DNA from: Phycisphaerales bacterium
GTDB taxonomy: Bacteria > Planctomycetota > Phycisphaerae > Phycisphaerales > SM1A02
Assembly: GCA_029246705.1 (NCBI GenBank)
Contig: JAQWMQ010000034.1
Span: 248,001 to 312,000, forward strand
Reading direction: 5' to 3'
DNA length: 64,000 nucleotides
The notes beneath the pieces were generated by a model. The model ran no database searches and was not told the origin of the DNA. It saw nothing but the letters and a program-made list of their open reading frames with translations. A program made the position numbers and the translations under genes. Shown piece by piece: positions 25,384 to 32,309 of the stretch (position 1 is its first letter; each line of letters starts with the position of its first letter).

Positions 25384-26139
25384 TCACTTCGCGAGTTCGC
25401 CCTTGAGGCTTTCGGCCAGGTAGAGGATGCGGTAGCAACCGGAACACTGCACGAGGTCGTTGTCGCTGTTGGTGAGTCTCACCACCGCGTCGAAGGGCAG
25501 TTCCATGCTGCATGAACCGCAGGCGTATTCACGGTGACGACGGCTGACTTCGCGAACCTCGCAGAGCGTGTCGCCTTCGGTGTCGTCGGCAACCTTGTTG
25601 AAGATGGTCAGTGCCTTCTCGGGAACGGCGGCCGCTGCTTGTGATCGCTCGTCTTCCAGTTCCGACAGCCGATCACCAACGTCGATTCGTCGCTGCTCGA
25701 GATCCGATGCGGCACTCTCGCGAATGGTGACGCGTTCGGTGGCCGATTCCACCACCAGTGCGAGCTGTCCGCGAGCAGTGTCGAGTTCCTCGAGGATCTC
25801 GAGCGCCTGGGTGTCCAGTTCGTCCGCTTGTTCCTTGAGCGACTTCATCTCGGTCTGGACCGCCGAGTACTGCTTGCTGGTGGTGCAGCTGTTCAGTTCG
25901 TCCCGAAGCTTCTCGATTCGTTCGGTGTAGCCGTCGCGCTCGGTCTCGATGTTGGAGGCGGTGGCTTCCTTCTGCCTGATGTGCAGCTCGGACTCGCTCT
26001 GATCAGACTTGATCTGTTCAAGCTGGCGGTCCTGGACACGAAGGTAGCGTTCGGCATTGTCAACGCGGGTCCTAAGACCGCGCACCTGGCTGTCGACCCG
26101 GTACAGGGTCAGAAGCTGATCGATCAAGCCCATGGGCAT
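25384..26139 (-). CDS. CdsZ/DUF164-type coiled-coil zinc-ribbon protein
   Basis: 251 aa. Almost the whole protein to about residue 190 is an antiparallel-type coiled coil ('YRVDSQVRGLRTRVDNAER', 'SCTTSKQYSAVQTEMKSLKEQ'). The last about 45 residues form a C4 zinc ribbon with 'CGSC' and 'CSGC' pairs, the arrangement of PF02591. Family members act as nucleic-acid or secretion-linked adaptors in Chlamydia and other PVC bacteria; here the role is unknown. ATG 26139 and ATG 26133 are both possible; a GGAG 6 nt before 26133 favours the second. Confidence 0.85.
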   Translation of the reverse strand: MPMGLIDQLLTLYRVDSQVRGLRTRVDNAERYLRVQDRQLEQIKSDQSESELHIRQKEATASNIETERDGYTERIEKLRDELNSCTTSKQYSAVQTEMKSLKEQADELDTQALEILEELDTARGQLALVVESATERVTIRESAASDLEQRRIDVGDRLSELEDERSQAAAAVPEKALTIFNKVADDTEGDTLCEVREVSRRHREYACGSCSMELPFDAVVRLTNSDNDLVQCSGCYRILYLAESLKGELAK

Positions 26140-26243
26140 CTCCGAGGGTAAACCGTCGATGGTAGCAGAGCTCCCGCCTCACGTCGCGGGTCTGCCACTA
26201 CATTCAATCACCAGCGGGGCTCATCCATTCATCAGCAGGGCTC

Positions 26244-27098
26244 TCATCGAAGCATCCACCACGCCACCGGGCCCACGAGAAGCAGGCTGTCGAGGATGTC
26301 GATCACGCCTCCCAGTCCCGGAAGCATCGCTCCTGAGTCCTTCACTCCGGCATCTCGCTTCATCGCGCTTCCGATCAGGTCCCCTAAAAGACCGATCACG
26401 GCGGCAACGGCCCCGAAGAGAACACCCATCAAGATCGAATAGCGATCACCTTCGGGAAGCGACTGACTCGCAATCGCGAGCAGGCCTCCGAGCACGCTCG
26501 CGGCGACGATGCCACCAATGAGGCCTTCCCACGTCTTCTTGGGGCTCAACCAGGGGATGAGCCTGGTTCTTCCGATCGTACATCCGGTGGCGAAGGCCCC
26601 GATGTCTCCCATCTTGACGGTGAGGATCGCCCCGAGAATCACCCATCCGTCGTGGGTGCTTCGAAGCATGAGCCAGAAGCCGAGCAGGCCACCCGAATAC
26701 ATGATCGCGAAAAGCATCGTCGAAACCGAGTTGATCACACCCTGTGGTGATCGATCTCGACTGCAGGTCATGAACCCCAGCAGCAGGCTCAAGGCCAGGA
26801 CCCCCAAGGGGAGGTTCATGGCGTCACGCTCGTGCTGCCACATGCTCAGCATCAACAGGATCGAACAGACCAGGACCACCGGGTAGCTCGTCGATCGTCC
26901 GGTCCTCGAGATCATCTGGCAGGTTTCAGCGGCAAGCAGCGGTACCACCACCACGGCACAGAACAAGGCAAGGATCGTTCCGTCGTACAGCGGGCCATCC
27001 ACGGAAGCGAAGCTCATGTCGAGCCAGACGATTCCCGTCAGGCCGAGGATCAGGAGGATTCCCGTGATGATGCGTTTCTTCAGCAAGCGTGCCCTCAA
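26244..27098 (-). CDS. cdsA: Phosphatidate cytidylyltransferase (CdsA)
   Basis: 284 aa, TTG start; an in-frame TGA lies directly upstream, so no earlier start is possible. About eight membrane helices. The CDP-diglyceride synthetase signature is near 250-280: 'SAMKRDAGVKDSGAMLPGLG' followed by GVIDILDS. It makes CDP-diacylglycerol for phospholipid synthesis. The usual PGHGGxxDRxDS reads PGLGGVIDILDS, so the signature His and Arg are replaced. The other core residues (KR, KDSG, final DxxDS) remain. It follows the rhodanese gene by 8 bp in the same operon. Confidence 0.85.
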   Translation of the reverse strand: MRARLLKKRIITGILLILGLTGIVWLDMSFASVDGPLYDGTILALFCAVVVVPLLAAETCQMISRTGRSTSYPVVLVCSILLMLSMWQHERDAMNLPLGVLALSLLLGFMTCSRDRSPQGVINSVSTMLFAIMYSGGLLGFWLMLRSTHDGWVILGAILTVKMGDIGAFATGCTIGRTRLIPWLSPKKTWEGLIGGIVAASVLGGLLAIASQSLPEGDRYSILMGVLFGAVAAVIGLLGDLIGSAMKRDAGVKDSGAMLPGLGGVIDILDSLLLVGPVAWWMLR

Positions 27099-27106
27099 TC
27101 ACTCGA

Positions 27107-27481
27107 TCAATAGGTGGGAACCGCGGTGTCGATGGTCTGCGACCAGAGGTCGATTCCGCCGGCCATCGATCGGACATCACTGAACCCGGCCTCGCGAAGG
27201 GCCATGGTGACCTGGCGGCTGCGGACACCGTGGTGACAGTAGACCGCGATCTCGGTGTCCTCGTGCTCTCGGAGATCCTCGAGGTGGAGGTGCAGCTCAT
27301 GCAGGGGAGCGTGGATGGATCTCGAGATCACCGCGATCTCACGTTCCTGGTCGGTACGACAGTCGATCAGGATGAACGGCTTCTCGTGGTCGAGGCGTTT
27401 CGCGACCTGCTTCGGGCTGATCTCGATTTCAGGATCGAAGGCATGACCTTCGGGCATGCCGCTGGGTTCAGGGTGCGTCAT
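27107..27481 (-). CDS. Rhodanese-like domain protein
   Basis: 124 aa from ATG 27481. Single rhodanese domain: 'FILIDCRTDQEREIAVI', then the active-site loop 'YCHHGVRS' with Cys82, then 'GFSDVRSMAGGIDLW'. It likely carries sulfane sulfur on Cys82 to unknown acceptors; the HHGVRS loop is common in small sulfurtransferases. Cytoplasmic. The start overlaps the upstream lipoprotein gene by 14 bp. It is followed by cdsA, so lipoprotein, sulfurtransferase and cdsA appear cotranscribed without an obvious shared pathway. Confidence 0.88.
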   Translation of the reverse strand: MTHPEPSGMPEGHAFDPEIEISPKQVAKRLDHEKPFILIDCRTDQEREIAVISRSIHAPLHELHLHLEDLREHEDTEIAVYCHHGVRSRQVTMALREAGFSDVRSMAGGIDLWSQTIDTAVPTY

Positions 27482-28043
27482 CGTCAGGAAGCTCCACGTT
27501 CGGTTGGACCCACCGCCAAGGTGCCGGGCGCACGGTGTTCGGGCTGAGTGGTTCCGGACCACGCGGTCCGACCAAAACCTCGAAGGGGGGTTCGATGATC
27601 ATGCTGACCGGTGATACCAGCAGCGAGACCAGGGGGCGAAAGGGTTCGATCAGGCCATCCAGTGCGGCATCGCCATCGTTGGTCTCGATGGAAAGCGCCT
27701 GCGCAAGGTCCGGCCAGCGGTCGTCTTCCCTGGAGCTTGAAGCCACCAGTGGCTGGGACTGGAGGTAGGTGGGCTCGTGTTGGACCTGGGCCTGCTGGAT
27801 CCTCAGGATCAACGGAGTCTGGTTGGAGCGATCCAGCGGTGCGACAGACGTGCCGGCCATGGCTTCGGCATCCATGGGGGTGCTTTCCACCGGTGTGGTC
27901 GGTTCCAGTGCCGCGAGCTCGGCGGTCCCGTACAGCTGGTTGGATCGGTTGAGTGATCGAGCACACCCAGTCATCTGGATCAGGCCGGAGAGGGCGATCA
28001 GCAGCAGGAGCGCCGCAAAAAGGAGATGACGTGGGGTGGGCAT
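27468..28043 (-). CDS. Hypothetical lipoprotein
   Basis: 191 aa. ATG 28043 is chosen because TAGGAT lies 7 nt upstream with no Shine-Dalgarno; ATG 28052, inside that element, is the alternative. Signal: PTPRHLLFAALLLLIALSG, then Cys27 in 'QMTGC', a lipobox-like site. The rest is low-complexity and polar, with a short hydrophobic segment 'PLVSLLVSPVSMIIEPP' near 135-150 that could be amphipathic. I do not recognise a family. It overlaps the rhodanese gene and heads an operon with it and cdsA. Confidence 0.6.
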   Translation of the reverse strand: MPTPRHLLFAALLLLIALSGLIQMTGCARSLNRSNQLYGTAELAALEPTTPVESTPMDAEAMAGTSVAPLDRSNQTPLILRIQQAQVQHEPTYLQSQPLVASSSREDDRWPDLAQALSIETNDGDAALDGLIEPFRPLVSLLVSPVSMIIEPPFEVLVGPRGPEPLSPNTVRPAPWRWVQPNVELPDDDAP

Positions 28044-28050
28044 GGGCTTC

Positions 28051-28056
28051 ATCCTA
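28051..28056 (-). promoter_or_regulatory. -10 element (TAGGAT) of the lipoprotein-rhodanese-cdsA operon
   Basis: 7-nt gap to ATG 28043. Overlaps an earlier ATG (28052), which it argues against. Confidence 0.45.
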
Positions 28057-28209
28057 GCCCGGTTGCCCCATGCCATGTCCTCTGTCGTGGCAGGGGGGGA
28101 GGAATCTGATGCGTTGCGGTGCCTTGATCGGGGCTTGGGGTAGACTTTCCAACCTGCTCCGAATCCGTCGGTTCGGTGGTGGTCGGCTTGAATCCTCGGA
28201 ATCCAGCGC

Positions 28210-29745
28210 ATGTCAAACCGCATTCGATGTCTGTTCGCCCTCGTACTGTCCTGCCTGTTCGGGCTCTTGCTCGCGAGTTGCGATTCGCTCCATGAGCTGC
28301 CGGAGATTCCACCGGAGTTTCCGACCGAGGATTCCGCTTCGATCACCGATCATCACGGAGGCACTCATCACCGCACCAAGGTGCGGGGGCGTCTCTGGTA
28401 CCAGACCTTCGGAACCGAACTGCTGGTCCTTGATGCGCAGGACGGCTCCGTGATCAATCGGGTCCAACCGCTCCCGCTGGGCACTTCGGGTGCATTGGTT
28501 GATTTCGCATTCGATGACCACCTGATGTACGTGGTTGCCGATGGTGACGCGGTGATCGAGCTTGATCTCACCGACCAGAGACAGCCGACGGTGCGTCAGG
28601 TGCGCCCGGCGAAGGAACTGGGCATACGCCCGCGCGCGATCTCGGTTCTTGATGGAGAAATCTGGATCTCCGGTGACGGGGGCGTGGTCAACTGGAACAC
28701 GAGCGAACCGCCTCGACTGTCGGGTGAACGGATATCCGAACAGGTGGTGATGACGGAAGTGGGCCCCGCCGTTCCGGTGGGACGTCGCGTGCACGCCATT
28801 TCCGATGGTGCCTTCCTCGGTGCGGCTTCGATGCTCGCACCGTTGCCGGAAGAGTCAGGGGTCGCAGGCGGCCTGCTGTTCGTGCTGCAGGGCGTGGAAG
28901 GCGCGAGCGTCGGCGTGATGGGTTCCGACATACGACAGATCGATGACTTCGTGGTGCGCGGTGTGGTCCGGTCGGTCCGCTACGCGAACGGGCATCTCTG
29001 GGCGATCAGCGACCAGGAGATGGCCGTTGCCGAAGTGCGCCGGGACGGCCGACTTGGAACGGTCGAATGGATCAAGGTCAAGGGGGCTCGCGACCTCGAC
29101 GGGGCCGGTCCCAACTACCTGGTCGTTGGGGGCACCTTCGGACGGGCGATTCACCGATTCAAGGATGACTCGACCGGTGATGGGGATGAATTCCTTGCCG
29201 TGGTCCGTGAACCGGGTTCGCTGATGGCCGCGGTCGATGATGGCCGACGCGTGCTGACCGGTTCGCCGCAGGGTTCGTGGATCTACACCATCGGGGATTC
29301 GATCGAGATCGTCGATCGTCCCATCACGATGGACACGCCACCCTCGGACTTCGCCGCCGGCAAGTGGGGGGATGCTCGCATCGACAACGACAAGAAGACG
29401 GTCGTCATCCACATCGACGACAACGACCAGGAGTGGCATGCGCCCAACCATGCGACCATTCGAACCCTCGCGATCGTGGGTCCCCGGCTCTGGATCGGAC
29501 ACGACGAGGGACTGTCACTGGTGAAGATCAACGGAGGCAGGGAGAACGGCGAGTATGCCTACTTCAATCTGCCCCCGCCGCCGCGGGTCGAATTCGCCGA
29601 GGACATCCGGATCACGAGTGGCGTCAGTCACATTCTTCCCTCCCGGGTTGGTGACAGGGTGGTCTATGTCAGTCCGAACGGTGGAGTGGGGATCGCGGCC
29701 GCGGCCCCGGTGATGAAGAGCGGCTGGCAGAAGAATTCCTCCTGA
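28210..29745 (+). CDS. Beta-propeller lipoprotein of unknown function
   Basis: 511 aa. Signal 'RCLFALVLSCLFGLLLASC' with a good lipobox (LASC, Cys24). The body repeats four-stranded blades without a strict consensus: 'LWYQTFGTELLVLDAQDGSVI', 'HLMYVVADGDAVIELDL', 'GEIWISGDGGVVNW', 'HLWAISDQEMAVAEV' and 'LWIGHDEGLSLVKI' (parts quoted), suggesting a PQQ/WD-like propeller in the periplasm or outer membrane. A His-rich spot 'TDHHGGTHHRTK' precedes the first blade. Function unknown. Monocistronic, convergent with nth. No partner gene points to a pathway. Confidence 0.65.
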   Translation: MSNRIRCLFALVLSCLFGLLLASCDSLHELPEIPPEFPTEDSASITDHHGGTHHRTKVRGRLWYQTFGTELLVLDAQDGSVINRVQPLPLGTSGALVDFAFDDHLMYVVADGDAVIELDLTDQRQPTVRQVRPAKELGIRPRAISVLDGEIWISGDGGVVNWNTSEPPRLSGERISEQVVMTEVGPAVPVGRRVHAISDGAFLGAASMLAPLPEESGVAGGLLFVLQGVEGASVGVMGSDIRQIDDFVVRGVVRSVRYANGHLWAISDQEMAVAEVRRDGRLGTVEWIKVKGARDLDGAGPNYLVVGGTFGRAIHRFKDDSTGDGDEFLAVVREPGSLMAAVDDGRRVLTGSPQGSWIYTIGDSIEIVDRPITMDTPPSDFAAGKWGDARIDNDKKTVVIHIDDNDQEWHAPNHATIRTLAIVGPRLWIGHDEGLSLVKINGGRENGEYAYFNLPPPPRVEFAEDIRITSGVSHILPSRVGDRVVYVSPNGGVGIAAAAPVMKSGWQKNSS

Positions 29746-29756
29746 GCGTCCCCGGT

Positions 29757-30461
29757 TCACCCGGTCGCGTTCTCGCAGTACTTCCGGCAGATCGAATCCC
29801 CGACGCACAGCGCCCCGCGCGCCTTGCAGACGCGTCTGCCGTGGAAGATCAACAGGTGGCTCAGCAGGCACCAGCTTGGTCGGGGAAAGAGTGCCATCAG
29901 GTCCCGCTCGATCTTGCCGGTATCGGTGTGCTCGGTCAGCCCGAAACGTCGTGAGAGTCGCATCACGTGGGTGTCGACCACCACGCCGAGGTTGATCCCG
30001 AAGGCATTGCCGAGGACGACGTTCGCGGTCTTGCGGGCGACGCCACGCAGTTCAAGGAGTTCCTCCATCGTCTGCGGCACCTCGCCGTCATGGTCCCGGG
30101 TGATGGTGGTCATCGAGGCGTGGATCGCCTTGGCCTTGTTGCGCCAGAAGTTGACCGTCTTCACGAAGGGTTCGATCTCCTCCACCGTCGCAGCCGCGTA
30201 GTCGGCAGGTTGCTTGAACCTGCGAAACAGGCCGGGCGTGGCCTTGTTCACGCCGACATCGGTTGCCTGGGCGGAAAGGATCGTCGCAAGCAGCAGTTGG
30301 TGGGGGTTCGCGTAGTCCAGTTCGCAGTGGGCATCGGGGTATCGCCGGCGCAGTGCATCGAGGATCCGCCGGGCCCGACGGGTGTCTGTCTCACTCACTT
30401 CGGGCAGGTCGAATGGGCGTTTGCTGCGCGGGCCACCGGTTGGAATGGATGACGGGTTCAT
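29757..30461 (-). CDS. nth: Endonuclease III (Nth)
   Basis: 234 aa. HhH-GPD glycosylase: 'LLLATILSAQATDVGVNKA', 'LRGVARKTANVVLGNAFG' with the catalytic Lys, and 'VVVDTHVMRLSRRFGL' with the catalytic Asp. It removes oxidised pyrimidines and nicks abasic DNA. The C-terminus keeps four cysteines (C-KARGAL-C-VGDSI-C-RKY-C), but spacing is x6-x5-x3 instead of the usual x6-x2-x5 of the 4Fe-4S loop. ATG 30461 overlaps the previous gene's stop (ATGA), so it is the second gene of a pair. Confidence 0.92.
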   Translation of the reverse strand: MNPSSIPTGGPRSKRPFDLPEVSETDTRRARRILDALRRRYPDAHCELDYANPHQLLLATILSAQATDVGVNKATPGLFRRFKQPADYAAATVEEIEPFVKTVNFWRNKAKAIHASMTTITRDHDGEVPQTMEELLELRGVARKTANVVLGNAFGINLGVVVDTHVMRLSRRFGLTEHTDTGKIERDLMALFPRPSWCLLSHLLIFHGRRVCKARGALCVGDSICRKYCENATG

Positions 30462-31036
30462 GTTTCTTCCGATGTGCCCGGTCGTTTCAGCGCGGTCGCC
30501 CCGGCGGATGCACCGATTGCCACCAGCACCAGGAGCATGCGGACCCCGAAGAGCGATTCCGCCAAGCGGTGGTCCTCGTCGAATGCAGCCAGCGCGGCGT
30601 CGGCCTTCTCGGGCTGGTTCTTCGCCGCCGCCACCCGGTAGGCCGTGAGTTGTTCGGACATGCGCGGTGCCATGGAAGCGTTGTGGAGGACCACCAGCGC
30701 AAGGGCCGCCGCCACCGCGAGGATGCGGATGAGCTGGCCGATGCCACGGGTGATTCGGAATGGTCGCCACTCGAGAAGGGCCAGCAGCAGGGCAGCGGGG
30801 GCAAGCAGCCACTGGACGGCATCGGTTGCGGAGAAGATCGGGTCGGTGACGTACCCGGCGACCATGCGTCCCATGCCCGCCCGGTCATCTGCGAAGAACG
30901 GTTCGTACACCGCGATCGACGCGCCCTCGGCGGGCAGCTGGGTGAACGCACTGATGGCGGCGACACCCGGGCTGACGATGGTGGCCAACCAGAGGCTCAG
31001 GACCAACCAGGACAAGACGTGTAGCACGATTCGCAT
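30458..31036 (-). CDS. Four-helix membrane protein (possibly DUF4149-like)
   Basis: 192 aa with helices near 5-28, 74-90, 100-118 and 165-183. The loop 'EPFFADDRAGMGRMVAGY' after helix 1 and the overall layout recall the DUF4149/TMEM205-like family, but the match is weak. A TAGACT hexamer lies 6 nt before the ATG with no Shine-Dalgarno. The stop overlaps nth, so the two are coupled, though a DNA-repair role for this protein cannot be inferred. Confidence 0.6.
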   Translation of the reverse strand: MRIVLHVLSWLVLSLWLATIVSPGVAAISAFTQLPAEGASIAVYEPFFADDRAGMGRMVAGYVTDPIFSATDAVQWLLAPAALLLALLEWRPFRITRGIGQLIRILAVAAALALVVLHNASMAPRMSEQLTAYRVAAAKNQPEKADAALAAFDEDHRLAESLFGVRMLLVLVAIGASAGATALKRPGTSEET

Positions 31037-31042
31037 GGTCAG

Positions 31043-31048
31043 AGTCTA
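31043..31048 (-). promoter_or_regulatory. -10 element (TAGACT) of the membrane protein-nth operon
   Basis: 6-nt gap to ATG 31036. Leaderless transcript predicted. Confidence 0.5.
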
Positions 31049-31052
31049 GTGT

Positions 31053-31514
31053 TCAGTCACCCTGTGGGTCGAAGTCGATCCGGTCGGGGCGGGGGGTGAC
31101 CCCGTCCGGTCGGGTCCTGCCTCCGGCCCAGCATTCGATCTTGAAGATCGGAACACGTTGCTTCAGGCGGTCGATCGCGGCTCGGCAGCCGAGGAAGGCT
31201 TCATCACGATGCCCGCTGGTGGCCTCGATGAGGACGCTGGGCTGGCCGACCGGAACTCGGCCGGTGGCATGGATGATCGACAGTGAGCCGAGCCCGAATT
31301 CTTCCAGCACCTCCTCGGCCAGGGTGCGGAGCTGGGTGATCGCCATGGCCGCGTGGGCTTCGTACTCGAGCGCCACCAGGTCGCCATGTTCGGCATGCGT
31401 CTCCGCCCTCGTGGTGCCACGAAAGCTGCAGGCCGCTCCATCCTCGCCGTCGGCGGCGCGTACGGGCAGCTCGATGGGGGCCTCACGAAGTTCGATCCTG
31501 ATGCGTTCATTCAT
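31053..31514 (-). CDS. moaE: Molybdopterin synthase catalytic subunit MoaE
   Basis: 153 aa. 'GTTRAETHAEHGDLVALEYE' and 'AMAITQLRTLAEEVLEEFG' open the fold; 'SGHRDEAFLGCRAAIDRLKQ' and 'VPIFKIECW' close it. With MoaD, MoaE adds two sulfurs to precursor Z to make molybdopterin. Two usual motifs are altered: HRxG reads HATG, and the WKKE motif reads FKIE, keeping one Lys. Activity should be retained if the remaining Lys serves. ATG 31514 starts the family N-terminus; longer frames overlap the divergent gene. No moaD is next to it, and moaB is 3 kb away. Confidence 0.88.
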   Translation of the reverse strand: MNERIRIELREAPIELPVRAADGEDGAACSFRGTTRAETHAEHGDLVALEYEAHAAMAITQLRTLAEEVLEEFGLGSLSIIHATGRVPVGQPSVLIEATSGHRDEAFLGCRAAIDRLKQRVPIFKIECWAGGRTRPDGVTPRPDRIDFDPQGD

Positions 31515-31521
31515 CGCGTCC

Positions 31522-31527
31522 CAGCGT
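31522..31527 (-). promoter_or_regulatory. -10 element (TACGCT) of moaE
   Basis: 7-nt gap to ATG 31514. It shares its TA with the opposing -10 at 31527-31532. Confidence 0.45.
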
Positions 31528-31532
31528 ACACT
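31527..31532 (+). promoter_or_regulatory. -10 element (TACACT) of the TIM-barrel gene
   Basis: 6-nt gap to GTG 31539. Back-to-back with the moaE element, so the two promoters should compete for polymerase. Confidence 0.5.
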
Positions 31533-31538
31533 CCCCAC

Positions 31539-32297
31539 GTGCTGGAACCCGCCGTCCCCATCTCGGTTTTCGATCTTCCGCCCCGGCCGGGCCTGGCGCT
31601 TGCCAGTCGCCTGGGGTTTCGCGCGGTCACGTTGTCCGCCGCACAGGCGGGGCTGCGACCGCGGGAGCTCGACCGTTCGGCTCGACGAGGCCTGCTTGCC
31701 GAACTGCGTCGGCTCGAACTCGAGTGCACCGGGATCGAGCTCTTCCTGCCACGCGAACACTACGAACAGGCCGAGTACATCGATCGAGCCCTGTCAGCCG
31801 CGTGCCAGGCGATCACGCTGGCTGAGGATCTCGGTGCGATGACCGTCTTCCTGCGCCTGCCTCCGGCCGGTCCGGATGGTTCGGCAAGTGAGGCGATCCG
31901 TGAACTGGCGAGCGCGGCGGCAGGCGCACGAGCCCGGGTCACCGACGTCTCCCTCGACGGCCAGGCACTGGCTTCGGTGCGGTCCAACGAGGAGCTGCCG
32001 ATCGATGTCGCGATGGATACGGCTGCCTGGCTTTCCGAGGGGTCGGATCCGATCGCGGGAATCGTCGAGCTGGACAAGCGCCTCGGCGGCATCCGACTGG
32101 TGGACCTCGATGCCAATGGTCTTCGCGTTCCCGCCTCGGTGGGCCGAGGGCTGGACCTGGACGCGGTACGCACCGGTCTGGAGACCGGTGGTTTCACCGG
32201 TTCGGTGGTGCTTGATGCACGGGGATGGGCCGATCCGATCAAGGGCCTGGTGAACGACCTGGAAGCCTGGCGAACCCTTCGTCCGCTGTCGGGCTGA
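31539..32297 (+). CDS. Sugar-isomerase/AP-endonuclease-2-like TIM-barrel protein
   Basis: 252 aa from GTG 31539, chosen because TACACT lies 6 nt upstream and because a start further upstream would run into moaE. Pattern of alternating strands and helices: 'LASRLGFRAVTLSAAQAGL', 'LLAELRRLELECTGIELFL', 'AITLAEDLGAMTVFLRLP' and 'VVLDARGWADPIKGL' resemble xylose-isomerase-like TIM barrels. The classical metal-binding Glu/His/Asp set is not clearly seen, so catalysis is doubtful. Function unknown. It is 24 bp from moaE (divergent) and convergent with a secreted protease gene. Confidence 0.65.
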   Translation: MLEPAVPISVFDLPPRPGLALASRLGFRAVTLSAAQAGLRPRELDRSARRGLLAELRRLELECTGIELFLPREHYEQAEYIDRALSAACQAITLAEDLGAMTVFLRLPPAGPDGSASEAIRELASAAAGARARVTDVSLDGQALASVRSNEELPIDVAMDTAAWLSEGSDPIAGIVELDKRLGGIRLVDLDANGLRVPASVGRGLDLDAVRTGLETGGFTGSVVLDARGWADPIKGLVNDLEAWRTLRPLSG

Positions 32298-32309
32298 CCG
32301 GGAAACGAA

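Noticed and set aside
30263-31024. Plus-strand frame opposite nth and the membrane protein
   Set aside because: nth and the four-helix protein are better supported, with an ATGA overlap and a promoter.
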